From the NCBI GenBank assembly GCA_947497585.1, contig CANMHG010000001.1, positions 620,001-684,000 of the forward strand: DNA of 64,000 nucleotides, read 5' to 3'. A program made the position numbers and the translations under genes. The stretch comes from an uncultured Bacillaceae bacterium (GTDB taxonomy: Bacteria; Bacillota; Bacilli; Bacillales; Bacillaceae_L). The notes beneath the pieces are model-generated. The model was not told the DNA's origin. It worked only from the letters and a program-made list of their open reading frames with translations, and did not search any database. Shown here in pieces: positions 35,032-43,471 of the stretch (positions are counted from its first letter, which is position 1; every line of letters begins with the position of its first letter).

Positions 35032-36642
35032 TTAAAAGAAATAAAAATTTCGCCTTGACCAATGTCTATCATTAACCTCTGTATCAGCAAACTCTAATGA
35101 TGTCCGGTATGGTCTGAAAATAACATTACGGTTTACCGCATACAAATCTTGGGGACTGCAAATAAAAAGACCTAACGCTTCTTCAAAGACATACCTATCA
35201 ATTTCTTTAGCGACCTTTACTCGTTCGGCTTTATCTACTTGAGCAACCATCTTATTGAATAATAGATCAAACTCGTTTAACTTAGGACCAACTCGTAACG
35301 CTCCATCAGTACCAAAGAACTCTCTATGGAAAAACGCAGGAGTTCCCTCAAGATATAAAGCGGTTGTATTGGCTAGTAAAATGTCCCATGAGGGAACTAA
35401 CTTTTTTTCTGCAACCATTCTTCTTAACTTGAATTCTTCCTTTTCATTGTATATTGTCACGTCTACACTTATTTGTAGTGTTTGTTGAATCTGTGAAGCT
35501 ATGATATATGCAACTTTTTCATATTCTATCGTGGATGCTAGTTTTAATCTTCTACCTTCCTTCCAGCCTGATTGCATAAACAATTGACGGGCACGAACTG
35601 CATCATATTCCCTTGAAGTTAACCCTTCAGGAAAATCACTTGCCCATGGAGGTGTTAAGGCCGGAACCTTACTAGCAAACCCAAAGAAACCCTCCTGAAT
35701 AATAGTATTTCGGTTAATTGCTAGATTTAATGCTAATCGTAAGTTACTATCAGTAAAGTCAACATCACGTTTGAATCGGTTAAATATACCCACAAGAATT
35801 TTATTTCCGTTTACATTTATCAACCTCGCATAGTTTGAATCAATGACCTTTTGTGCAATTTGTGGTGAGACTTGTGTGACAATATCTACTTGACCTTCTG
35901 TTGTTGTACATAAATGGAGGGCTTGCTCAGGTGTTAAATCATTTCGGAACACAACTCGATTTAACCTGGGACCTCTTGATGAATCCCAATAATTATGATT
36001 AGCTTCAAGGACAACGAAAGGAGTTCGAAGTTGTTTGGTTGTTAGCCAGGTAGCAGAAAAGGGAGTATTGTCTATAATTACTTGTATATTTTTAATAGAT
36101 GAAAAACCTTGAGTAAGGATAAATGGTCCAGTGCCCCACGGGCCCGGTGCATCGAGTACTCACCAATGTCCTTCCGCACTGCCAATAGAAGCATACCCAA
36201 AGCCTAATCGCTGCCAAAAGAGCGTGTTAGCATAGTGGTGTGCACGTAGTTTTGCTGGAGCTAAACCATCATGTTTTGGCAGATGTAACCTAACCGTAAA
36301 TTCGTCTACGATCTCTAATTCTGTCCCATTTGGTAAATTAATCCATGTTCCTGGAGGATGAGGTGCAATCCAAGGTTTGATTTGTTGGAAGTTTAGATTA
36401 ACATTCTCTGAGGAAAAATACTCACCATTATGGTAATTAACACCTTCTCTCAACACCAATTCTAGTGTCGTATCATCCACCCAGCGATAACTTTCCGCCA
36501 AAGAGGGAACAACATTTCCTAAGTGGTCAACTCCCACTGCCTCTTCCATCGTGTTGAATAAAATATATAGCCAATTAAGTGGTGAAGGATCTACTACATA
36601 AACCATACCTTTCGTGTTGTTTTGGCTGTATTGAAGACTCAT
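35032..36642 (-). pseudogene. SBP_bac_5-type solute-binding protein gene broken by in-frame TGA
   Basis: One continuous reading frame of about 536 codons from ATG 36642 (AAGGAG eight bases upstream) to 35032, interrupted only by TGA at 36160-36162, just after the residues AEGHW. The frame does not shift: the next codons read VLDAPGPWGTGPF and continue smoothly into EANHNYWDSSRGPRLNRV, the typical oligopeptide-binding fold of COG0747. No signal peptide or lipobox is visible at the N terminus, so it resembles the cytoplasmic or SgrR-type members rather than a classic lipoprotein. Without readthrough, only about 160 residues are made. No permease genes are adjacent. Confidence 0.8.
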
Positions 36643-36750
36643 TCTATCACTCCTTTTCACAGTCCATTTACTTATTTATATTCTTGCTGGAATCCAGATA
36701 TCCCGTTAAGAGGATGAGTATACATACAAGGAGCTATTTAAAAGTGTAAA

Positions 36751-36789
36751 ATAAATAACCACCTTCATATAAATATTGTGAAGGTGGTT
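36751..36789 (-). terminator. Terminator of the SDR-ArsR-AlkD operon
   Basis: Minus strand AACCACCTTCA / TGAAGGTGGTT 11-bp stem followed by ATTTATTTT. Confidence 0.8.
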
Positions 36790-36812
36790 AATTTTCTATC
36801 TTTATTAAACAC

Positions 36813-37520
36813 TCAGCAGATACAAGTCTTACGCTTGATACCGACTTTTTTCTTATCAATTACTTTTTCTATATATTCTACTGCAAGTGGAACTTTACAC
36901 GCTGTATTACCGACATCAACATGTACCTTCCCAATGGTTTCCGCTACTTGCTTGGCTTCTTCTGTTAACTCTGGAACATAACATCCAACAGAAATCACAA
37001 ATCCATTCATAACATACCTTACCCGGTTACGCTCATCATGGATGTTCTCTCTTATCTTGTTCAACAAATCTCTAATTTCAGAGAAATCTAATTCTTCATT
37101 AGATGTAATTGATAGGTAATTTGAATATGTACTCCAACCGGCAACTGCAATCATTTCTTCCTCTGATTGCATCCATTCTCTGGCCAATTCAAGACCATAC
37201 CCACTTTCAGCTGCAACCTGTGCGACTGTGTATTCTGCTATCATATACCAGTAAGCCTTTTGTACCCAATCTTGTAATGTCTCTTTTGAAATGAACTTTG
37301 GATTAACGGAAAGACCTGCCAAGTACATTGCATCATGATTTCCTGAATTATATAGCTTCAATGCTAACTCATGGTCCTTTTTAACATACTTTACAAGTTT
37401 TTTTAAGTCTCCGATTTTTACGCCAAAGTAAGGTTCCTTTACCCCATGGTTTAAATAAATTTGCTTAGTTTGGTCCGTACCTAGTTCTTTAAGCTTTGTC
37501 ATTATTTCTTCATAGGTCAT
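36813..37520 (-). CDS. DNA alkylation repair protein (AlkD-like HEAT-repeat)
   Basis: 235 residues from ATG 37520 (AAGGGTGAA upstream). The protein is all-helical with HEAT-like repeats, and contains YFGVKIGDLKKLVKYVKK, the hallmark N-terminal segment of the AlkD/AlkC superfamily, followed by ALKLYNSGNHDAMYLAGL and a conserved WSTYSNYL. Proven members remove bulky or cationic alkylated bases, but this subgroup often lacks tested activity. It ends a three-gene operon with an ArsR regulator 16 bp upstream. The C-terminal tail is basic with CIC at the end. Confidence 0.8.
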   Translation of the reverse strand: MTYEEIMTKLKELGTDQTKQIYLNHGVKEPYFGVKIGDLKKLVKYVKKDHELALKLYNSGNHDAMYLAGLSVNPKFISKETLQDWVQKAYWYMIAEYTVAQVAAESGYGLELAREWMQSEEEMIAVAGWSTYSNYLSITSNEELDFSEIRDLLNKIRENIHDERNRVRYVMNGFVISVGCYVPELTEEAKQVAETIGKVHVDVGNTACKVPLAVEYIEKVIDKKKVGIKRKTCIC

Positions 37521-37536
37521 TCTATTCACCCTTATA

Positions 37537-37851
37537 CTATTTTTCAAAAATACATTCACTCTCAACAATGCCTATTAGTACCTTTAACTGATTTACACTT
37601 TGTTCTAGTGACAGAGAATAATTTCGAACAGTTCCTTTTTGTTCAATAGTCACAAGATTGTTGTCCCTCATTATTTTTAAATGATGTGAAATTGCAGGGC
37701 GGGACAAATTTGAATGGTTGGCAATCTCATTTACGCTAAGCGATTCATGTTCTGCAAGTAAAAGAATGATATCTTGCCTTGCAGGGTCACTTAGAGCATT
37801 GAATAGTGGAATACATGCTCTGAATACTTCAATTGCTTGTTGTGCCATCAT
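37537..37851 (-). CDS. ArsR family transcriptional regulator
   Basis: 104-residue winged helix protein: LSDPARQDIILLLAEHESLSVNEIA, recognition helix SNLSRPAISHHLKIMRDNNLV, then the wing EQKGTVRNYSL. No ELCVCDL-type metal box and no other cysteine cluster is present, so it probably senses something other than arsenite, for example redox state or a small organic ligand. It lies between the SDR gene and the AlkD-like gene on one transcript and probably represses that operon through the repeats at 38690-38717. Confidence 0.88.
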   Translation of the reverse strand: MMAQQAIEVFRACIPLFNALSDPARQDIILLLAEHESLSVNEIANHSNLSRPAISHHLKIMRDNNLVTIEQKGTVRNYSLSLEQSVNQLKVLIGIVESECIFEK

Positions 37852-37880
37852 TGATTCCCCCGTATTTATTCTAGCTTATC

Positions 37881-38645
37881 TTATTTTTCTCCTGCTACAT
37901 ACTTAGCTATTTTTGCTGCCAGGCTTCTTGGTAGAAATTTAGCACTAATTGCTCCAATTTTATTATAGTTGCCTGTAATAATAACCCGCTTTCCTTTCAT
38001 AAAACCAATATAGCCTTCTTTTGCCACTCTTTCAGAGGTCATAGCTCGACTAAACATTTTTGTTCCTTCGACACTTGCAACAGAACCAAAATTCGTTTTT
38101 GTTGCACCAGGACACAAGGTAGTAACAGTAATTGAATGATTTGACAGTTCTTCAACAAGTGCTTCTGAAAATGAAAGGACATAAGCCTTCGTAGCATAAT
38201 ATACCGCCATTAACGGACCTGGCTGAAAAGCTGCTGTACTAGCAACATTTAAGATCTTACCACTGTTCTTTTCTTTCATTTTCGGTAAGAAATAATACGT
38301 TAATTCAGTTAAAGCTGTCACATTCAATTGAATCATATTTAACTGAGCTTGCAAATCAAGTTTATCAAACTCACCCATTAAACCATATCCTGCATTGTTC
38401 ACTAGAATATCGATGTGTATCCCTTGTTTTTCAATTTCCTCATAGACCTCTTGGGCTGCTCCAACTCTAGTTAAATCTTTTGTGATAATTGTTACCTTTA
38501 TATTTTTGAAGGTTTGTTGAATTTCCTCCATTTTTTGCGTACTTCTCGCAACTAAGACAAGATTGTATCCATCATTTGCAAATAATTTTACAAAGTCAAA
38601 GCCTAATCCACTAGTTGCTCCGGTTATTAAAGCTGTTTTGTTCAT
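37881..38645 (-). CDS. SDR family oxidoreductase
   Basis: 254-residue classical short-chain dehydrogenase. The NAD(P)-binding TGATSGLG lies at the N terminus, LVNNAG near residue 85, catalytic Ser in ILNVASTAAF, and YYATKAYV with the Y-x3-K dyad near 155. Substrate unknown. AGGAGG precedes ATG 38645. It is the first gene of the SDR-ArsR-AlkD operon. Confidence 0.88.
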   Translation of the reverse strand: MNKTALITGATSGLGFDFVKLFANDGYNLVLVARSTQKMEEIQQTFKNIKVTIITKDLTRVGAAQEVYEEIEKQGIHIDILVNNAGYGLMGEFDKLDLQAQLNMIQLNVTALTELTYYFLPKMKEKNSGKILNVASTAAFQPGPLMAVYYATKAYVLSFSEALVEELSNHSITVTTLCPGATKTNFGSVASVEGTKMFSRAMTSERVAKEGYIGFMKGKRVIITGNYNKIGAISAKFLPRSLAAKIAKYVAGEK

Positions 38646-38689
38646 CTTTATTCCTCCTGAATAACGTTCTATAAATTTATTTATAAGTA

Positions 38690-38717
38690 ATGTTTAAATG
38701 TTTAAATGTTTAAACAT
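38690..38717. promoter_or_regulatory. Three tandem 8-bp repeats, probable ArsR-type operator
   Basis: ATGTTTAA occurs three times head to tail (38690-38713), then ACAT, so the last copy forms the perfect palindrome ATGTTTAAACAT (38706-38717). The block lies 45-72 bp before the SDR start codon, where the minus-strand promoter should be. Confidence 0.6.
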
Positions 38718-38895
38718 ATAATAATACGTAATCTATTAAGAGTCAATGGTATTTATGCAGTTTTATCGGCACCATTATTAAATGGATCCGTAAAAACAAT
38801 GGTACCTTGTTGGTCATCACCAAAATAGGCATGTGTGCATAGGATATCATCCAACCTGAAGAGGTTTCACATAAGGTGAAAAGGAGGAATTTTAG

Positions 38896-40320
38896 GTGAC
38901 GTTAACACTTGCTCATTGGTTATATTTGTTAGTTACCTTGGCCGTTATATTTACGATGATTTTCAAAAAAGGTGTCGTTTTACCTACTTTATTAGGTACG
39001 TTCCTTGTAGCGTGGGTGTATAAAGGCAGTCTTGTAGGTGGTTTTACTTCCGTGTTTAACGCGAATCTAACCGCTGCAAAAGAATTGTTTAGTATATTTC
39101 TAATCATTACCTTTATGGTTGCCTTATTACAATCATTAAAGGACTTAGGTGCAGATAAACAAATGATTTCTCCACTTCAAAAGGTGATGAAGAATGGGCA
39201 TATTGCTTACTTTACACTCATTGGAGTCACATATGCCATCTCGCTCTTTTTCTGGCCTACACCAGCAGTTCCTCTCATTTGTGCATTACTCGTACCAGCA
39301 GCCGTAAGAGCTGGGTTGCCTGTTATGGGTGCTGCCATGGCAGTCGCTCTTGCTGGTCAAGGAATGGCACTATCTTCAGACTATGTCATCCAAGTTGCCC
39401 CAGGTCTAAGTGCCACTGCCGCAGGAATTGATCAAACAATCGTTGCCCAAAAAGCACTAGTATTGTCTCTTGTAACTGGAATTATTGCAATTCTTTTAGG
39501 TTACCTAGGATTTAGAAAACAAATGAGAAAATCAGATGACCCTGCAATCGAAAAAGAAATAAACCTATTGCAAAGCAAACAGGATGAAGGCGGTAAAAAG
39601 AAACCTGTTCATCAAGGATTAAAAAGTAAAGTGTTTGCAATCTTAGTACCTCTATCCATGCTTGCAGTTATGATTTTCATGGTTTATACAAAGCTTAGTG
39701 GTGGTAGAATGGGAGGCTTTGAAGGTGGTGACGGTGCTGCCTTTATCGGCGGGGTCGCTGTTTTATTACTTGCGTTCGCAACTATTACAAAAGATAAAAG
39801 TGATGCTTTAGAGAGAATAAGTGAACATATTACGGAGGGCTTTGTATTTGCTTTTAAGGCGATGGGACCCGTAATTCCAATAGCAGGTTTCTTCTTCCTT
39901 GGTAGTGGAGATTTTTCAGCAAGTATTTTATCTCTAGGAGATCAAGCTAGTCCAGCCTTCCTTTTTGATTTAGTTCAGGCAGGTCAGACGGTTATCCCTG
40001 AGAATATGATATTATCAGCCTTTGGTATCTTATTAATTGGAATCATCACCGGTTTAGATGGATCTGGTTTTTCAGGGTTACCATTAACAGGCGCTTTATC
40101 AGGAGCACTAGCATCCAATTCAGTTGACCCTTCTACCCTGGCAGCTATCGGCCAAATGGGCTCTATCTGGACTGGTGGTGGAACGATCATTGCCTGGAGC
40201 TCACTCGTAGCAGTTGCAGGATTATGTGGAGTTCCTGTAATGGATCTTGTTCGGAAAAACTTTAAGCCAGTTATTGCTGGGTTAATAATATCAACTATTG
40301 TTGCATTGTTTATTTGGTAA
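38896..40320 (+). CDS. Multi-span permease of the ion/organic-anion transporter superfamily
   Basis: 474 residues with about 12 hydrophobic spans. The first half has SLFFWPTPAVPLICALLVPAA and GQGMALSSDY; the second half carries GITGLDGSGFSGLPLTGALS-type sequence and WTGGGTIIAWSS, repeats with re-entrant character typical of the DcuC/CitM/Gnt-type ion transporter superfamily. The substrate cannot be assigned. GTG at 38896 lies eight bases after AGGAGG. It is transcribed alone, divergent from the SDR operon, and ends in a strong terminator. Confidence 0.7.
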   Translation: MTLTLAHWLYLLVTLAVIFTMIFKKGVVLPTLLGTFLVAWVYKGSLVGGFTSVFNANLTAAKELFSIFLIITFMVALLQSLKDLGADKQMISPLQKVMKNGHIAYFTLIGVTYAISLFFWPTPAVPLICALLVPAAVRAGLPVMGAAMAVALAGQGMALSSDYVIQVAPGLSATAAGIDQTIVAQKALVLSLVTGIIAILLGYLGFRKQMRKSDDPAIEKEINLLQSKQDEGGKKKPVHQGLKSKVFAILVPLSMLAVMIFMVYTKLSGGRMGGFEGGDGAAFIGGVAVLLLAFATITKDKSDALERISEHITEGFVFAFKAMGPVIPIAGFFFLGSGDFSASILSLGDQASPAFLFDLVQAGQTVIPENMILSAFGILLIGIITGLDGSGFSGLPLTGALSGALASNSVDPSTLAAIGQMGSIWTGGGTIIAWSSLVAVAGLCGVPVMDLVRKNFKPVIAGLIISTIVALFIW

Positions 40321-40326
40321 AGATAT

Positions 40327-40362
40327 TGGCACCAGATGGATAACCCACTGGTGCCATTTTTT
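40327..40362 (+). terminator. Terminator of the permease gene
   Basis: TGGCACCAG / CTGGTGCCA perfect 9-bp stem followed by TTTTTT. Confidence 0.9.
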
Positions 40363-40430
40363 CATACAAAATAAAATCCTACTTTGTTATCTTTGTTAAA
40401 TATATTCCATTTATATCAACCTAAGAAGCT

Positions 40431-40952
40431 TTAATCTTCTTCATGACCACTATTAAAACTATGAATAAACAACAATGTTTGAGATATCTTATTAAAGTCT
40501 AAATTATACTGGTCTAAAAATGCGAAAGGTTTTTGCTCCTCTTCCTTGTAAAGCTCATTAAGAAAAGTAAACACATGTGCTAACTTTACCAAGTCAATGT
40601 CCAAATTTTGAATCAACCTAAGTAAACTAGTTGGTTCTAAGTTCTCTAAGGGTTCGATAGTACTACTATTATTATTTTGTTCTATTAAAAGCTTTGTTTG
40701 TTCTTTTTGTCTTGCCTGTAGTTTGCTCATTTGCTTCCCCTGTTTAGTGACCGTAGATTTTAGCTTACTTAATTGTTGTTCAACCTTTGCAGATTGAGTT
40801 TGTATGTTATCCATATTAATAGGCTCTAGTGTTTCATTTATTGTTTTTATGCTTTTATATAATTGTTCTTGTTGGTTTAGTACGTTTGTTAACAACACTT
40901 CTGTTTCTAATTGCTTTTCTTGAATATCCTTTAATCTTGGAGTCATTCCCAT
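40431..40952 (-). CDS. Coiled-coil protein of unknown function
   Basis: 173 residues. Residues 8-100 form a continuous heptad-like coiled coil (EKQLETEVLLTNVLNQQEQL, VEQQLSKLKSTVTKQGKQM) rich in Gln, Glu, Lys. A C-terminal helical region with LLRLIQNLDIDLVKLAHVF follows. No membrane segment and no recognised domain. GGGAGAG precedes the ATG. A 27-residue membrane peptide frame ends 22 bp upstream on the same strand. Confidence 0.6.
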   Translation of the reverse strand: MGMTPRLKDIQEKQLETEVLLTNVLNQQEQLYKSIKTINETLEPINMDNIQTQSAKVEQQLSKLKSTVTKQGKQMSKLQARQKEQTKLLIEQNNNSSTIEPLENLEPTSLLRLIQNLDIDLVKLAHVFTFLNELYKEEEQKPFAFLDQYNLDFNKISQTLLFIHSFNSGHEED

Positions 40953-40974
40953 ATTAATATCTCTCCCTCATTAA

Positions 40975-41058
40975 TTAAATGAAAAAAACAAACACTTGCA
41001 CTATAAATAGAATGAGTATTCGTAATGGAATGGATAAAAGTGAAGTCTTTTTTTCCAT
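40975..41058 (-). CDS. Possible 27-residue membrane peptide
   Basis: ATG 41058 to TAA 40975, seven bases after GGAG. After a short basic start (MEKKTSLLS) the rest is one hydrophobic helix ending in FVFFI. Size, binding site and composition fit a real single-span peptide, but no homologue is recognised and a frame this short may be chance. It precedes the coiled-coil gene on the same strand. Confidence 0.4.
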   Translation of the reverse strand: MEKKTSLLSIPLRILILFIVQVFVFFI

Positions 41059-41072
41059 ATAACTACTCCACT

Positions 41073-41108
41073 CAAAAGTACAGCACCAACCTCGTCAGGA
41101 AGGTGCTG
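41073..41108 (-). terminator. Terminator-like hairpin after the YjcZ-type gene
   Basis: Minus strand CAGCACC / GGTGCTG stem followed by TACTTTTGAG, 11 bp past the stop of the 26-residue gene. Confidence 0.6.
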
Positions 41109-41118
41109 CTTTCTCCTA

Positions 41119-41199
41119 TTAGAAAGATGCTCCTACAATAATTAATAGGATAAACAATACGACAATTAACGCGAAGCCTTTTCCATAGCTGCCTGTCAT
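41119..41199 (-). CDS. YjcZ family sporulation protein (26 aa)
   Basis: ATG 41199 to TAA 41119, behind GGAG. The product begins MTGSYGKGFALIVV and continues as one hydrophobic helix (LFILLIIVGASF), the hallmark of the tiny YjcZ sporulation family common in Bacillus. A related helix occurs at the end of the 69-residue protein at 54678-54887. A single-span membrane peptide of the forespore or coat is expected; its role is unknown. Confidence 0.8.
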   Translation of the reverse strand: MTGSYGKGFALIVVLFILLIIVGASF

Positions 41200-41315
41200 T
41201 TCATATCAACTCCTCTCTATTAATGCTAGTAAGATATCTTACAGTATTATTTATATGTAGCTAGATTTATTTGGTAAAGGACAAACCTATTGGTAAAATC
41301 GTTGATTTTTGAAAT

Positions 41316-41342
41316 TAAAAAAGCGTGCCTCAAGACACGCTT
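41316..41342 (-). terminator. Terminator of the 306-residue GNAT gene
   Basis: Minus strand AAGCGTG / CACGCTT 7-bp stem followed by TTTTAATTTC, 122 bp after the stop of the GNAT gene at 41465. The stretch between shows nothing else. Confidence 0.7.
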
Positions 41343-41464
41343 CCACATTTATTAGGACAAATATAATCCTACTGGCCATCTGTAATACATCTACTCTTTT
41401 TTCAACTCGAACTAATTCCCTAGCAAGGCCTTCCTTCGTTTATGGGTGTTTTTTCTTCTAATCT

Positions 41465-42385
41465 TCACTTTAACTCAGTAAAAAGTCTTTTCTCCACTTC
41501 CGTTACCTCAAACCCAACAGACTTATATAAATTTAGTGCTTTATCATTCTCTGTATCTACCATTAATTTGGCTTCTTTAAGCTCTTTTTCTTTTAGGTAG
41601 GTAAGTGCCGTAGTTAAAAGGAATTGAGCGATGCCTTGTTTTCGCCATTGTTCCTTAACAAACACATCTTCTATCACACCCATCTCCTCTTCTTGCCAGG
41701 CCATTGTACTAGCGATAATCACATTATTATTATCTCGTACTAAAATCGCAATCCAGTCTTTATTAGCTTTGTACTCTTTTAATCTTTTAAGCCCTAATGC
41801 AGTATCTGGCCATATTTCACATTCAGCCTTTAAATATTCTTTTTCTTCTTCTATATTTTTCATCTCACTGAATTCCCAGTTAAGCTCCGTTTGTTTTAAG
41901 TTAGTCTTGTGAATAGGCTTAGTTAAATCTCTCTGCATCGTGTATAACGTTTTCAAAGGTTGAAAACCTTTTTCTTTTGTAAAATAGAGATTATTGTTTA
42001 TCTCTGATCCAAAATTTCCTACACAGAGGTTGGTTTGATAATTTGATGAAAGTCTATTTTTTAACTCTAAAGCACGTGAGTATAGCTTTTCATATACACT
42101 GTTAAGCAAATTAGTATCTGATTCTCTTTCGGGCAGCACTTTTAAATTCACATAAATACTGTGTCTGCTATCTTGAGGGTGTCCGTCAGAAATACTATTA
42201 ATGATATCTACTTGACCCTTAGCTACCATTTGTCCGTTTTCATACGCACAAAAAACATTCTCCCAATTTTCCTCAGGGCCAACCCACCAAAACACAACCT
42301 TCTTATCTTTACCTACAGCTTGATAAAAACTGCTTAATAAAGGCATATCTTCTTGTTTAAAGTTTTTGATTGTAATTGAATTCAT
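41465..42385 (-). CDS. GNAT family acetyltransferase (tandem-domain size)
   Basis: 306 residues. The C-terminal domain is a clear GNAT: IEDVFVKEQWRKQGIAQFLLT contains the R/Q-x-x-G-x-A acetyl-CoA loop, followed by LMVDTENDKALNLYKSVGFEV. The N-terminal 150 residues have a similar overall pattern (KVVFWWVGPEENW, MVAKGQVDII, LCVGNFGSEINNNLYF) and may be a degenerate second GNAT domain. Substrate unknown. AAAGGTGA precedes ATG 42385. Confidence 0.75.
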   Translation of the reverse strand: MNSITIKNFKQEDMPLLSSFYQAVGKDKKVVFWWVGPEENWENVFCAYENGQMVAKGQVDIINSISDGHPQDSRHSIYVNLKVLPERESDTNLLNSVYEKLYSRALELKNRLSSNYQTNLCVGNFGSEINNNLYFTKEKGFQPLKTLYTMQRDLTKPIHKTNLKQTELNWEFSEMKNIEEEKEYLKAECEIWPDTALGLKRLKEYKANKDWIAILVRDNNNVIIASTMAWQEEEMGVIEDVFVKEQWRKQGIAQFLLTTALTYLKEKELKEAKLMVDTENDKALNLYKSVGFEVTEVEKRLFTELK

Positions 42386-42539
42386 TATATTTCACCTTTT
42401 AACTCCATCAATGATATTTCCTCTTTTTGTAAAAAAATCTATTTATTAGTAGTCTACTAAGGGTTAATAAAGAAGTCTATTATTTTTTTACGGCATTTTT
42501 TTGAAGAATGGGTGATTCTTAGCTACTTTTATTTAGTTT

Positions 42540-42694
42540 ATGAACCCTCATATCTAGAAAGATCGCATTCTGAGGTCACATAAACCGTTTTATAAACCTT
42601 CATATCTTAGAATATTGCATATTGAGGTCACATAAATCGTTTTATGAGCCCTCATATCTTGGAATATCGCATATTGAGGTCACATAAACCGCTG
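42540..42694. repeat. Three 52-bp imperfect tandem repeats
   Basis: Units begin at 42540, 42592 and 42644; the third is cut after about 51 bp. Each runs from an ATGAACCCTCATATCT-type start, through a variable ATCGCAT core, to TGAGGTCACATAAACCG and a T-run. Units are about 80-85% alike by eye. They lie in a 580-bp gene-free stretch (42386-42965) between convergent/divergent genes. The part before 42540 shows nothing I can name; the part after is described as a GTCGA cluster. Confidence 0.85.
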
Positions 42695-42708
42695 TCAAAA
42701 ACTTCCCT

Positions 42709-42866
42709 CCGACAAATTGCCACTCACTTGTCGAATAGAGAGTCAACTAAAATCGACACCAGCTTCTCGAATGTCGAATGAGAGCAATCCGCCTTTCGAC
42801 ATAAAATAATTGCTTGTCGAATTACCAATTAACCAGTTCGACATGTGTTGCAAGATTGTCGACAAA
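42709..42866. repeat. Cluster of alternating GTCGAA/TCGACA motifs
   Basis: About eight copies of a GTCGA/TCGAC core occur within 160 bp, alternating in direction: CCGACA (42710), GTCGAA (42730), TCGACA (42753), GTCGAA (42773), TCGACA (42796), GTCGAA (42817), TCGACA (42838) and GTCGAC (42859). Spacing is about 20-23 bp for most steps. Similar motifs occur again at 59219-59299. Confidence 0.75.
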
Positions 42867-42965
42867 GCGGGTTTAATGCTGCATAAATTGACACAAACTT
42901 ATTTATCACTTACACTTCTGTTAATTCTAAAACTCTAAGATTCATATAATGAAAGGATGAGAGAA

Positions 42966-43364
42966 ATGAGTACAGAACAGCAACTAACTTCAACCTTTAC
43001 GTATAAAGAAATGGCAGTGTCTTTTCTTCAACTCGTAGGTTCAGGTAAGGTCCGCGAAGCATATGAGAAATACATAGCAACTGACTTCAAACACCATAAC
43101 CCCTATTTTAGAGGTAATGCAGAATCTCTCATGCTCGCAATGGAAGAGGATGCAACCCAAAACCCTTATAAGGAACTTGCGGTTAAACAGGTTATTCAAG
43201 AAAATGAAACAGTTACGGTTTATTCCCATGTGAAGCAGAATCCAGCAGATCTTGGTTTTGCACTTGTACATATTTTTAGGTTCCAAAACGGTAAAGTAGT
43301 TGAATTATGGGATGTTGGACAAGCAATTCCAGAAAATTCACCTAATGAGAACGGAATGTTCTAG
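42966..43364 (+). CDS. NTF2/SnoaL-like protein
   Basis: 132 residues from ATG 42966; AAAGGATGA gives the binding site and overlaps the alternative ATG 42957. The NTF2/SnoaL cone fold is suggested by FLQLVGSGKVREAYEKYIATDFKHHNP at the start and the terminal strands ALVHIFRFQNGKVVELWDVGQ. Members include hydrolases, isomerases and ligand-binding proteins; no activity is assigned. Monocistronic. Confidence 0.78.
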   Translation: MSTEQQLTSTFTYKEMAVSFLQLVGSGKVREAYEKYIATDFKHHNPYFRGNAESLMLAMEEDATQNPYKELAVKQVIQENETVTVYSHVKQNPADLGFALVHIFRFQNGKVVELWDVGQAIPENSPNENGMF

Positions 43365-43426
43365 TTGAGTAATTTAAAACTTACATAGCCTTTTCGGCTA
43401 TCCGGAGGGACTTCTTCTATTTCAAC

Positions 43427-43456
43427 AAAAAGGTGCTAGCCCAGTCGGCTAGCACC
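43427..43456 (-). terminator. Terminator of the MMPL operon
   Basis: GGTGCTAGCC / GGCTAGCACC perfect 10-bp stem followed on the minus strand by TTTTTG. Confidence 0.9.
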
Positions 43457-43471
43457 AAATTCTCCACTTTA

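Noticed and set aside
42540..42694. CRISPR array
   Set aside because: The 52-bp units are directly adjacent without unique spacers, the repeats diverge, and no cas genes are near.
42709..42866. LexA/SOS box cluster
   Set aside because: The Bacillus LexA box is GAAC-N4-GTTC-type; the GTCGAA/TCGACA motifs do not fit.
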